Source: Manihot esculenta
Lineage: Eukaryota > Streptophyta > Magnoliopsida > Malpighiales > Euphorbiaceae
Assembly (NCBI RefSeq): GCF_001659605.2
Contig: NC_035172.2
Coordinates: 27,579,342-27,643,341 of the forward strand
Reading direction: 5' to 3'
Length of the DNA stretch: 64,000 nucleotides
Part shown: positions 1-10,418 of the stretch, one piece after another
Numbering within the stretch: the stretch's first letter is position 1
Layout: every line of letters starts with the position of its first letter
Notes under the pieces: model-generated
Databases searched by the model: none
What the model was told of the DNA's origin: nothing
The model's input: the letters and a program-made list of their open reading frames with translations, nothing else
Program-made: the position numbers and the translations under genes

Positions 1-449
1 GAGTAAAGTCTCATGTTTGTAATAGATAGATAGTGGACATGATAAAATGTAAAGTTGTATAGCCATGATATGTATATTGATATTGAGGATTAGAGGTTGT
101 GTTTGACCATATGGATTTGTTATCCCTTTTAAATACATGATCTTAGATGTTTTACGATATAGATGCTTAGCCAACTCAACACATGTATATCGCCCATTGG
201 GGCATTGATGAGATCCCACAGAGGGGTCAGGTTTATGATTATGGTTATGTTCAGTGCATGCACAGGTTGAGTTTGGCGTATGATAGAATGTATGAAAGAA
301 AAGTTTTTTTTTTTTTTATGTATGATTGTTGATCATGTATGGGATTAAACAGGTTTTCAGGATGTATGTTTGGCTTGCTACGGGTCCTGGCGGCCTTAAG
401 TCGACCCGGATCCTAGCGCCGGTAGCGGTCCGATTTTCGGGTCGTTACA
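1..449 (+). mobile_element. Element G: 3' end of a plus-strand chromovirus LTR
   Basis: This is the last 449 bp of an LTR of the same family as the other elements; it ends in the shared terminus GGGTCGTTACA. Directly after it, at 450, comes the interior of a minus-strand LTR that lacks its own first 70 or so bases. G therefore looks inserted into the 3' LTR of element A. The insertion would have duplicated CGTAG (450-454), with the other copy left of the window. The sequence cannot show whether G is a solo LTR or the 3' LTR of a full element. Confidence 0.85.
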
Positions 450-2689
450 CGTAGCAAGCCTGACATGCAACCTGTAAACCTGTTTAATCCCATACATGAT
501 CAACAACATACATAAAAATTTAAAACTTTTCTATTCACACATACACCAAACTCAACCTGTGCATGCACTATACTCAACATAAACATAAGCATTGACCCCT
601 CAGTGGAATCTCATCAGTGCCCCAAAGGGCGATACAATATATGTTGAGTTGGTTTACATAAACATCATAAAACGTCTAAGATCATGTATTACAAGGGATA
701 ACAATATTCTATGGTCAAGCACACCTCTATCATCCATAAGCCTCATTACATTACATGTCTAAACTGTACTTTTACATAACATCAAATACATTTATCATGT
801 CCACACTATCTATTACATAGACAAGACTTCAATACTCTTGCTGACCTTCTGGTCTACCCTGTACCTGCAAACCTGGGGGATTAGGGAGAGGGGTGAGCTA
901 CTAGAGCCCAGTGAGCAGAATAATAAAACTTTTAAAACATATGATAACATGGAATGCATCACATCACAATCATATCACATCAATGATGAATTTGTCACCA
1001 ATAGCCCTCTACATAGTCCAACTGTGCCAGAACGTAGAATGGGTCCTGGTCTTTCTCTTACATGGCATAACATAACATTCCAATGTGCCAGAACGTAGAA
1101 TGGGTCCTGGTCTTTCTCTTACATAGTGCCAGCGAACGTAGAATGGGTCCCACTGGTCTTACATTCCGTACCGTACATATCACATCGTCACATCATAGAT
1201 CGAGGGCTATGGATCATCCAACATTCATCCACAACAACAACAGTAGAGTATGCAATGCAACATATTCATGAATTCTAATGCAACAACCTAGTATATCTCA
1301 TGGCATTAATGATGCGTGAATCATGCTAAAATTTCCATTTATTTGTTTTAAAAACGTAATGAGTTATTCCACTCACCTCTGGATAGCTCTGACCAGACAC
1401 TGGAGCAGCTGACTTACTGCTGGGGTCCTCGGTTCCTCGGGTCCGAACCTACACAGGTGGACTCAAATGAGAGACCAAACATACACGAACATAACTCTAA
1501 ACTACTCCCCAAAAACCCCCTAAAACAACATGAAACAATCATAGAAAAACATGCAAAGGAAGGCTGGACAGGGCACTTTCGGCGGCAGGTTCGGCGGCCG
1601 AAAGTCCCTCCAGAGCCGAAAGTCAGGCAGGTTTGTTGGCACCTTCGGCGGTCGAAACTCCCAGACAGAGACGAAACTCATGCATGTTCGGCGGCACTTT
1701 CGGCGGCCGAAACTGCCCTCCAGAGACGAAAGTCCTCTTTCGGGGGCAGGCTTCGGCAGCCGAAGGCTGCCTCCACAAGCGGATTCGGCGGCCGAAAGTC
1801 CCTTCGGCGGCCGAACCTGAGTTTCTCCAAAGTGGCAGAAACTCAGCTCCAACATGCACAAACGCCTCCCAAACTTTTCAAACATGCATAAACCTATTCT
1901 ACAACACTCCCAATCATACACAAACAAGCATACAAGCTCCTAGGGGCTTCAAACCATCAAAAACCCCAACTACAACACATCAAACAACTCACATTGTTCA
2001 TAAACATACATAAACCCATAAACCTAACAATAACCTAAACATGCATTTCTACCCCATAGATCAACTTAAAACTTGTTTAAAACATATAGTGAGCTCAAGA
2101 TCGGCCCTTACCTCTTGAAGATCGAGAGGAAAACGACCCTAGCTCGGAGATGGGAGAGATTGAGCTTCTTGAACCTCAAAGCTCCAAAACTTGCTTTATA
2201 CTCGAAAATCTTCAAAACAAAGATGAAAACTTGTGAAAATCATGAAAGATTTGAAGGAAAGAACTCAAGATCGGTGAGGGGCGGCGGAGAGCTCACCTTG
2301 GCCGAAGATGGGGAAAAAGCTCGCCCGTTTTCGGCTAAGGGACCCCTTTATAGGTGGCTGGCCAGGCCACATTCGGGAGCCGAACGTGCCTCCGCATGCA
2401 TGCCATGTTCGGCGGCCAAACCTGGACTTCCCTCACTTATGCTTTCGGGGGCCTAAAGCACTCCCGAAGTGCATGCATGTTCGGTGGCCGAACTTGAGGT
2501 TCGGCGGCCGAACCTGAGTTTTCCTCCAAGGTTGTTTTCATGCAAAAACTCATTTCCTTTTTACTTAATATCATGAAATACATTAAAACATTTTATGAAA
2601 ACATGATTCTATCCTACTAGAGGCTTCTGACATCCGAGATTCCACCGGACGGTAGGAATTCCGATACCGGAGTCTAGCCGGGTATTACA
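450..2689 (-). repeat. 3' LTR of element A (minus strand), 5' edge displaced by G
   Basis: In plus-strand reading it ends with the reverse complement of the family's 5' terminus, TAGCCGGGTATTACA at 2689. It is followed by a reverse-complemented polypurine tract, which marks it as the 3' LTR of a minus-strand element. It matches the 5' LTR at 49611-51937 closely over its length. It contains the GCC-box-like clusters at about 1575-1820 and 2365-2515, a minus-strand TATA box between them, and a minisatellite at about 1015-1165. The first 70 or so bases of the plus-strand reading are absent because G is inserted there. Confidence 0.88.
2345..2352 (-). promoter_or_regulatory. TATA box of the element A 3' LTR
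   Basis: The minus strand reads TATAAAGG. It sits just downstream of a conserved GGCCTGGCCAGCCACC stretch shared by most LTRs here, and about 30 bases before the presumed start of R. The position inside the LTR and conservation across copies support a core-promoter role; activity is inferred. Confidence 0.6.
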
Positions 2690-2704
2690 TTCTCTCCCCT
2701 TAAG
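2690..2704 (-). other. Polypurine tract of element A
   Basis: The minus strand reads a purine run (CTTAAGGGGAGAGA-like) directly abutting the 3' LTR, the expected primer site for plus-strand DNA synthesis. It is followed outward by the conserved family stretch containing GAACATTCGGGG. In A the G run is interrupted, unlike the uninterrupted run in E and C. Confidence 0.7.
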
Positions 2705-2794
2705 AACATTCGTCCCCGAATGTTCACCAACTAACACATAGTATGGCATAAACAAAACATACATATAAGCACATGGACTCACAAGGAACTAACC

Positions 2795-3079
2795 TTAGAA
2801 AAGATAAGGGTATTGCTGGAGCATGGACTCCCGTGTCTCCCAAGTGCATTCTTCCAAATTGTGGTGGTTCCACAGGACTTTCACCATTGGGATTTCCTTG
2901 TTTCTCAGCTTCCTGATCTGGGTGTCTATGATCCGTACTGGCTGCTCAACATAAGTGAGATCTTCTTGGATCTCCACATCAGGCTCACTAAGAACCTTGC
3001 CCGGATCTGACACAAACTTTCTCAACATGGAAACATGGAAAACCGGATGGATTCTCTCCATAGAAGCAGGTAAATCCAG
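2795..3079 (-). pseudogene. pol: Element A integrase C-terminus with chromodomain (fragment)
   Basis: This is the last 95 codons or so of the A polyprotein. It includes the [12 protein letters not shown] motif at the end of integrase, then a chromodomain with [14 protein letters not shown] and the terminal YPYLF before a stop. In chromoviruses this domain is thought to bind histone marks and steer integration to heterochromatin. The frame is cut at 3079, where the LTR of element F begins. The rest of integrase, RNase H and RT of A are missing from the window. Confidence 0.85.
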
Positions 3080-5332
3080 TGTAATACCCGGTTAGAGTCC
3101 GGCATCGGAATTCTACTTTCCGATGGAGTTTCGGATGTCGAAAGTCTCTAGAAGGGTTAGAGTGATGTTTTTCTAACATGTTTTGGTATGTTTCATAGTT
3201 TTAAAGCATAAGGAAATGAGTATTTGAGTGAAATGAACCAAGGCAGAAAAGCCAGGTTCGGCCGCTGAAGTTGAGGTTCGGCCGCCGAACATGCATGGCT
3301 TTCGGTTTCACGTGTGGCCGCCGAAGGTGGTCTGGCCAGCCACCTATAAATGGCCCTCAGTCGGTTGAAAGGATAAACATCACCGTTTCTTTCACGTTCT
3401 GAGGTGAGACCCTGTCCTTTGTAAGTATTCTTTCATGTTTTCATCCAATCTTGCAAAGATTTGATTAGTTTTTATGGTATTTTGAAGGTTTTAAGCTAAA
3501 AACTCAAAGTTGTGAAGTTTGGAGAGTTTGAAGGGGAGTTGCTCCAAAACTCCACGTTAGGATCGTTCATCTTCTTGGTTTCAAGAGGTAAGTGAAGATC
3601 CTGAGCTTGTTTTTATGTTTTCTGAAGGTTTTATGTGGTTTTGGGGGAGAGTTGCATGAATAGGGTTATTTGTGAGGTTTTGATGATTTTGTGAGTAAAG
3701 CTTATTTCTGTGTTGTATGTGTTGTGTGTTTGGGGTTGTAAGGTAGTTTCTGACCCCTTTGAGCATATACTTGGGTATATGCAAGTTGAGGAATTGAGGT
3801 GGTTGAGATTGAGAGGGTTTTGGTGCTTTTGGCGAGAGGCAGAGCACGTTTTTGCCTTGCGGATGAACTCAGGTTCGGCCGCCGAAGGTACATTCGGCCG
3901 CCGAACCCATGAGGAGGTGGCTTCGGCTGCCCAAGCTTGCCCCCGAGCTTTTGGACTTTCGGCTCTGGAGGTAAGTTCGGCAGCCGAAGGTGCCACCGAA
4001 GGTCAGAGACTTTCGTCTCTGGAGTGCCTTTTGGCCTCCGAAACTTGCCCCCGAAAGGGTTCGGCTGCCGAAAGTAGAGATTCGGCCGCCGAAGGGGCTT
4101 GAGTTTAGTCTCTAGAGAGGACTTTCGGCCGCCGAATCTGCCGCCGAAAGTGTCCTGTCCAGCTTTCCTTTGCATGCTTTGCATGGATATTAGAGTGAGT
4201 TTAAGGGGATTCTTGGGGCATTTCATAGAGTTGTTCATAAGCTAGTTTGGTCCCTCATTTGAGTTTTTCTGTGCTTACACAGACCAGAGAAACTAGAGAG
4301 AGCAGTAGTGAGTACTGCTCCAGAGTTTTCAGAGCCTACAGAGTCAGTCCAGTTAGCCAGAGGTGAGTGGAACTAAACTTAATACTTTTAATTGAGACAT
4401 AAACTGCTTTCAACATAAGTCATGCATCATGAATAGACAGCAGGTTGTTTGCATTAGCATTCACGAATATGTTGCATTGCATAGTTAATTGTTGTTGTGG
4501 GTGAATGCTGAATGATCCAATAGTCTCTGAGAGAAGTCCAGGAGCCTTTGACTACGCCCTGGCAGGTACAGAGAAGTCTAGGAGCCTTTGACTACGCCCT
4601 GGCAGGTATATAGTAAAGTCCAGGAGCCTTTGACTACGCCCTGGCAATGGTAAGTACAGAGGTGTTATATACACATATACATATATGACAGGAAGACCAG
4701 GTGCTCGATTCTACGCCCTGGCACGGCAGAGTTACGGGGACTATGTGGTGACAGGTTGACCCTTGATGTGGATTGTCTATGATATGGTGCATTCCATGAG
4801 ATCATCTTTTACTGAGATGTTTTACTGTTCTACTCACTGGGCTATAGAGCTCATCCCACTCCCTTAACCCCAGTTTTGCAGGTTCAGTGTACAATATACA
4901 GAGGAGATCCACAGAGTACAGAAAAAGTAAAGAGATTTGTAATAGCTTAGAGTGGACATGTAATATTAAAGAAATGTGATAGTTGTGTATAAAGTTAGAC
5001 ATGTGCTTGACTTAGTGATGTTGTTCATAACATGATCTGTATATGTATATCTGTTTTACTGTATGTGAAAAACCAGGCTTAACAGGTATGAGTTAACCCA
5101 TCTAGAGCAAGCTCTAGTCAGGGGTACAGAGTACAGAGTACAGAGTACAGAGATAGTGCATGCACAGGTTAAGCCTTGGTTCAGAAAAGAGTTTTTAGTT
5201 TCACAGAAAATGTATGATCATGTATGAGATTTACAGGTACACAGAGAGTATAGCAGGCTTGCTACGGGTTCTGGCGGCCTTAAGCCGACTTGAATCCTAG
5301 CGTCGGTGACGGTCCATTTTGGGGTCGTTACA
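3080..5332 (+). repeat. 5' LTR of element F
   Basis: It begins TGTAATACCCGGTTAGAG and ends GGGTCGTTACA, 2253 bp. It contains GCC-box-like motifs at about 3258-3330 and 3875-4155, a TATA box, three copies of a roughly 40-bp minisatellite at about 4531-4646, and a short run of GTACAGA units at about 5128-5150. The last two features define the F/H LTR subfamily. Confidence 0.9.
3345..3352 (+). promoter_or_regulatory. TATA box of the element F LTR
   Basis: TATAAATG follows the conserved CTGGCCAGCCACC stretch, at the same place as the TATA boxes of the other LTRs. Promoter function is inferred from position and conservation. Confidence 0.55.
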
Positions 5333-5335
5333 GAT

Positions 5336-5347
5336 TGGTATCAGAGC
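5336..5347 (+). other. Primer binding site of element F
   Basis: TGGTATCAGAGC starts three bases after the LTR end. It is the standard plant retrotransposon site complementary to the 3' end of initiator methionine tRNA, used to prime minus-strand DNA synthesis. Confidence 0.92.
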
Positions 5348-5553
5348 CCTAGGTTCACATGGTCGGACCTATAGAGAGAGTGTCGGGCTCATAGAGGCTA
5401 GAGGTGGTCAAGCACAATAGGAAATCATGTCCACTAGGATAGGCTATTGAGTCCTATCTGTTTAATGCCATGAGTTATGCATGTGCCTTATTGATATGTG
5501 ATGTTTATGTGCTAAAGTGCTATCTTCTGTGTTGTTTTCCAGAGAGAGTAAAG

Positions 5554-6137
5554 ATGAGAGGAACTCGTCGATCAGCTCGATTGACTGGAGTCCCACCAGA
5601 TAGTGAGAGACCAACTGCTCGTCCTCCTGCATTGCCAAGGGCAAGGTCTCAGAGATCGAGCAGGGAAGGTACGTCAATAGACCCTAGAAGGTCTGTAGAC
5701 GAGAGCAGAAGAGGTACAGCAAGAGGAGAAAGATCAGAGGAAAGGAGGGAGGCTATGGAGATTGACCAGTCTAGAGATGACAGCATGGGTATAGGCAGAT
5801 TTGAGGAAGGTATGGGAGAGTCGCAGGGAGGCGCTCATGCCTCAGGTTTTGGCTATCTAGCCTTTCCGCAGGACCCAGAGTATCCGATGGGAGGTATGTT
5901 GGAGTACTCTAGTTTTGTCCCATATCCTCCTTACATGCCATATATGCCTTATCCTCCTTACTATCCACCATATCCTATGTATCCACCTTCCCCTACCCAT
6001 CCAAGTGCAGCACACCCAGAGCCAAATGACCCAGTACCACCACCACCAGAACCAGTAGCCCCTGTTGTTGACAGACATCAACCTAGCTCATCTGGAGGTA
6101 AGGTACAAATGATGGAGTACTTGAAATTGGATGCTCC
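5554..6137 (+). pseudogene. gag: Element F gag, N-terminal part
   Basis: The frame starts with ATG at 5554 (MRGTRRSARLTGVPP), the same start as the gag of A, B, C, D and E. It has an Arg-rich N-terminus, an acidic stretch, a Tyr/Pro-rich segment at about residues 125-155, and the LKLDAP motif that opens the capsid-like region. The gag sequence ends there. The open frame runs on to a stop at 6189 only because it reads antisense DNA of element A. The capsid-like core and zinc knuckle are missing, so no functional Gag is expected. Confidence 0.85.
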
Positions 6138-7083
6138 TATCTCCCTAGTAGGTGGTAAACCTAGAAGCTCGTCTGGAAAAACATCCTGAAATTCTCTGAC
6201 AACTGGAACTGAGGCTGGCTCCCTAACCTGACTGCTAAACTCTCTCACATGAGCCAAAAACCCCTGACATCCCTTCCTAAGCAACCTACGAGCCTGAAGA
6301 GCTGATATCAGACCTCTAGGTGTACCCCTCTTGTCTCCTCTGAAGACGACCTCTGACCCGTTCTGATCTCTGAACCTGACTACCTTGTCTCTGCAGTCCA
6401 AGGTAGCACCATGGGTAGATAGCCAATCCATCCCTAGAATGACGTCAAAGTCTGTCAAATCTAGAACCATAAGGTCGGCGGAGAGGCATCTTCCCTCAAC
6501 AAAAACTGGACTGTACTGGCAGACTGACTCTGCCACTGACGGGTCACACTTGGGTCCACTGACCCATAGGGGACACTCTAACCCAGAGACTATCAGACCC
6601 AACCTCTCAACGGCTCTCGGAGCAATAAAAGAATGAGATGCACCCGGGTCCATTAATGCATACACATCAGAACACCCAATGACGAGATTACCTGACACCA
6701 CGGTGTTGGATGTGTTAGCCTCCTACTAAGTCATGGTGAAGATCCTGGCTGGAGCTGATGGACCTTCACCACGGGAACCAGAAGAAGAGGCTGCCCCTCT
6801 CCCTCTGCCTCTGCCACTGCCCTGAGTTGTGGCTGGAGCTGCTGGCTGTGCCACACTACCAGAAGCTGTCTGCTGGGGCTGGCCTATAAAAGGTGCTCTA
6901 GGACACTCCCGAGCCATGTGTCCCTCCTGTCCACATCTGAAGCATGCATTAGTCCCAGCTCAACACACTCCCTTGTGTGGCCTCCCACACCTTAGGCATT
7001 CTGTACCGTCTGAGCCTGAGCTCGAGCCACCGCCTAATCCCAAACCAGATTTCAACTTACTCCAAAACTTGTTCTTCTTCGGC
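6138..7083 (-). pseudogene. Element A gag C-terminus and protease (broken)
   Basis: On the minus strand this carries the end of gag with the CCHC knuckle [14 protein letters not shown] and the Gly/Arg/Ser-rich tail, then the protease with [11 protein letters not shown] (near 6645-6660) and VILGMDWL. It continues into the linker before RT. Two neighbouring Gln codons at the gag-protease boundary are stops here (TAGTAG on the minus strand, 6723-6728); copies B, C and E have Gln at both. The 7083 end joins the TTCTT TSD of element D, and the gag frame resumes at 25199. The 6138 end is the F/A deletion junction. Confidence 0.85.
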
Positions 7084-7088
7084 TTCTT
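7084..7088. repeat. Target site duplication of element D (left copy)
   Basis: TTCTT precedes the LTR start at 7089 and recurs at 25194-25198 after the other D LTR. The uninterrupted gag of element B has a single TTCTT at this place, confirming a 5-bp duplication. Confidence 0.9.
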
Positions 7089-7966
7089 TGTAACAGCCCG
7101 GAAACCGGTACCCATCTGTAATGGTCCGAACCATCACTGGCACTAGGATCCAGATCGGCTTAAGGCCGCCGGGACCCGTAGCAAGCCGACTATATTCTCT
7201 GTGTACCTGATAAATCCCATACATGATAAAAAATACTCAACAATCCTATAAAACTCTCCAGGCTTAACTACAGCTACTTAGATATGCCAATCTGAAATGG
7301 CCCTCAGGGCCTATACCAGTGACTACTATCTGCTGTGGGTTAAGGGATTGAAACCCTTTTAATCTGTAACACAATCCACTGGTATCTCATCAAAGCCATA
7401 CATTAAGCCTGATACACACATTTCTCATCAAGAAACGTAAAACAGGATTCATGTACAAGGGATTAATCATACATCACACTAAAGCAAAGACATTAGGGAA
7501 AGCACAAGTCTATCCAGTATGACAGTACAAGTCTATACATTACATTACAACTAATCTTTTATTTACATCATGTCCACTACGCTATTACAAACATACATTC
7601 ATGCATATCTTTCTTTACTCTTGCTGACTCTGATTTCCCATAGCTATCTCAGAACCTGCAAAACTGGGGTTAAGGGAGTGGGATGAGCTCTATAGCCCAG
7701 TGAGGAGGAACAATAAAACAGTTCATTAATTACATGCTTTCATGAAATGCGTCACATCACAAACATATCATCTCAAGGATGAACTCGTCACCAATAGCCC
7801 TCTACTATATACATATCGTAATATGTCCAACTTGCCAGGGGCGATTAGGCCTCACCTGGACTTCTCTTAAGTGACTCATAGCATGTCCAACTGTGCCAGG
7901 GGCGATTAGGCCTCACATGGACTACTCTTATCTCTGATCTGACAGGCTGTCTGTCTAACTCATAGT
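7089..7966 (-). repeat. Element D 3' LTR, left part
   Basis: It begins TGTAACAGCCCGGAAACC and runs to ATAGT (7962-7966), the TSD where E entered. It aligns with the first part of the D 5' LTR starting at 22734. It carries two copies of a minisatellite containing CCAGGGGCGATTAGGCCTCA at about 7833-7925. The remaining part continues at 17748. Confidence 0.88.
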
Positions 7967-10167
7967 TGTAATACCCGGCTAGACTCCGGTATCGAAATTC
8001 CTACCGTCCGGTGGAATTTCAGATGTCGGAGACCTCTAGAAGGGTAAAACCATGTCTTCATGAAATTTTTTAATGTTTTTGATGATTTTAAGTAAAGAGG
8101 AAATGAGTTTTTGAATAAAAACACCCTTGGAGGAAACTCAGGTTCGGCCGCCGAAACTCAAAGTTCGGCCGCCGAACATGCATGCACTTCGGGAGTGCTT
8201 TAGGCCCCCGAAGGCATAAGTGAGGAAAGTCCAGGTTCGACCGCCGAACCTCAAGTTCGGCCGCCGAACATGGCATGCATGCGGAGGCACTTTCGGCCCC
8301 CGAACGTGGCCTGGCCAGCCACTATAAAAGGGTCCCTTAGCCGAAAACGGGCGAGCTTTTCCCCATTTTCGGCCAAGGTGAGTCCTTCTGCCATTCCTCA
8401 CCATCCTTGAGTTCTTCCCTTCAAATCTTTCAAGTTTTTCACAAGCTTTTACTTTGTTTTGAAGATTTTCGAGTTTAAAGCAAGTTTTGGAGCTTTGAGG
8501 TTCAAGAACTCAAAATCTCCCACCTTCGAGTTTAGGACGTCTCTCTCTCGATCTTCAAGAGGTAAGAGCCGATCTTAAGCTCATTTTATGTTTAAAGTAA
8601 GTTTTATGCAAGATCTATGGGGTAGAATGCATGTTTAGCTCATAGTTAGGTTTTTGAGTTAATGTTATGTTTTGAGCAATGTATGTTGGATTTGTGTTGT
8701 TGTTGTGTGTTGTAGTTGGGGTTTAAGTTAGTTTGAAGCCCCTAGGAGCCAATGTATGTATATTTGCATGATTTGGATGAGTTATATGCATGTTGAGGGA
8801 TTTGGGAGGCAAATGTGCATAAAGGAGCCAAGTTTTTGCCCTTTGGCAGAAACCAGGTTCGGCAGCCGAAGGAACTTTTGGCCGCCGAACATGGCTGGGG
8901 AGGCAGGCCTTTCGGCTGCCGAAGTTGCCCCCGAAAAGAGACTTTCGTCTCTGTCTGGGACTTTCGGCCGCCGAAGGTGCCGCCGAACCTGCCCTGTTCT
9001 GCCTTCCTTTACATGTTTTTGCATGATCGTTTGAGGTGTTTTAGGGGGTTTTTGGGGGATGTTTTCAGAGTAATGTTCTAGTTGTTTGGTCCCTCATTTG
9101 AGTCTGCCTGTGTAGGTTCGGACCCGAGGAACCGAGGACCCCAGCAGTGAGTTCAGCTGCTTCTGAGTCAGTAGAGTTTCAGCCAGAGGTGAGTGGAATG
9201 ACTTTTATGCTTTAAATAAATAAATCAGTTTTAGCATGATTCACGCATCATGAATGCCATGAGATATAATAGGATGCTTGCATTAGAATCACGAATATGT
9301 TGCATTGCATATTATGTTTGATGATGTGGATGAATGTTGAATGATCCTTTAGTCCCCATATGTTATGATGATGATGTTACGGCACGGAAGACCAGTGAGG
9401 CCCATTCTACGCCCCTAGCACCATGTAAGAGAAAGACCAGTGAGGCCCATTCTACGCCCCTGGCACAGTTGGTCCATGTTATGTTATGTTATGTAAGAGA
9501 AAGACCAGTGAGGCCCATTCTACGCCCTTGGCACAGTTGGACCATGTAGGGGGCTATTGGTGACAAATTCATCCTTGATGTGATTAGCTGTGATGTGATG
9601 CATTTCATGTTATCATGTGTTTTAAAATGTTTTATTATTCTGCTCACTGGGCTCTTGTAGCTCACCCCTCTCCCTTAACCCCCAGGTTTGCAGGTACAGG
9701 GTAGACCAGGAGGTCAGCAAGAGTAAAGAAGTCTTGTGTATGTAATAGTTAGAATGTGGACATGACAAATTGTATAATGATGTATAGATATGTAATGTAA
9801 CGATGTTGAGGTTAAAAGTGTGCTTGACCATAGTTATTGTAATCCCTTTTTGATACATGATCTTAATGTTTATGGATGTCCATGTTTAGCCAACTCAACT
9901 CTTGTTATGCCACCCATTGGGGGCATTGATGAGATCCCACAGAGGGGTCAAGTTTATGATTATGTATATGTTCAGTGCATGCACAGGTTGAGTTTGGCGT
10001 ATGATAGAATGCATGAAAGAGAAGTTTTAAATTTTTATGTATGTTTTTGATCATGTATGGGATTAAACAGGTTTCCAAGATGTATGTTTGGCTTGCTACG
10101 GGTCCCGGCGGCCTTAAGTCGACCCGGATCCTAGCGCCGGTAGTGGTCCGATTTTCGGGTCGTTACA
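7967..10167 (+). repeat. 5' LTR of element E
   Basis: 2201 bp, TGTAATACCCGG to GGGTCGTTACA. It has a GCC-box-like cluster at about 8140-8310, a TATA box at 8323, a second GCC-box-like cluster at about 8855-8990, and a three-copy minisatellite at about 9389-9546 built on GACCAGTGAGGCCCATTC. Compared with the 3' LTR it lacks a roughly 54-bp unit of the second cluster and has one extra unit in the first, so these motif clusters expand and contract. Confidence 0.93.
8323..8330 (+). promoter_or_regulatory. TATA box of the element E 5' LTR
   Basis: TATAAAAG follows CCTGGCCAGCCAC and is repeated exactly in the 3' LTR at 15846-15853. This is the likely core promoter for the genomic RNA of E; the start site is inferred to lie about 30 bases downstream. 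Confidence 0.7.
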
Positions 10168-10170
10168 GAA

Positions 10171-10182
10171 TGGTATCAGAGC
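10171..10182 (+). other. Primer binding site of element E
   Basis: TGGTATCAGAGC lies three bases after the 5' LTR and is complementary to the 3' end of initiator methionine tRNA. Confidence 0.95.
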
Positions 10183-10418
10183 CCTAGGTTCATATGGTCG
10201 GACCTAGAGTGTCGGGCTCATAGAGGTTATAGAAGGTCAAGCACAATAGGAAGATCATGTCCACTAAGATAGGATGTGGAGTCTTGTCTTGCATGATGAT
10301 GTGAAATGCCATGATTATATGCATGTGCATTAATGATAAGTGATGAGGGTTCATGTGTGCCCACATGAACCATATGATGCTAATATTTGCTTGTTATGTG
10401 CTGTTTTCAGAAAACAGG

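Larger units (their letters stand above)
3080..6137 (+). mobile_element. Element F: truncated plus-strand chromovirus (5' LTR plus part of gag)
   Basis: F has a complete 5' LTR, a primer site, a leader and about 195 codons of gag. It then stops abruptly at about 6137, where the sequence switches to the antisense protease/RT linker of element A. There is no 3' LTR. The left flank TCCAG (3075-3079) is the candidate TSD, without a visible partner. The simplest reading is that F inserted in A's integrase and one deletion then removed the rest of F plus A's RT to integrase region. F and H share an LTR subfamily that differs from A, B, C, D and E. Confidence 0.82.

Noticed and set aside
838..1271. 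Open frames in the LTR minisatellite region
   Set aside because: Same position in every LTR copy, short, repeat-driven and not conserved in length.
1457..2517. Several overlapping open frames on both strands in the GCC-rich part of the LTR (also at 27405-28525, 35980-36970, 37830-38880, 47280-48180, 50685-51765)
   Set aside because: They translate the repeated TTCGGCGGCCGAA motif in every frame (FGGR, RRPK, SAAE patterns), recur wherever the LTR recurs, and overlap the promoter; none looks like a protein family.
6385..6636. Plus-strand open frame of 83 codons (also antisense at 12073, 43247)
   Set aside because: Antisense shadow of the protease coding region, recurring in every copy.
9389..9546. 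Regularly spaced repeats resembling a small CRISPR array
   Set aside because: Units are contiguous minisatellites inside an LTR of a plant element; spacers are not unique and no cas genes exist.
10171..10182. tRNA-like sequence near LTR ends
   Set aside because: Only the 12-base complement of initiator-Met tRNA is present; these are primer sites, not tRNA genes.
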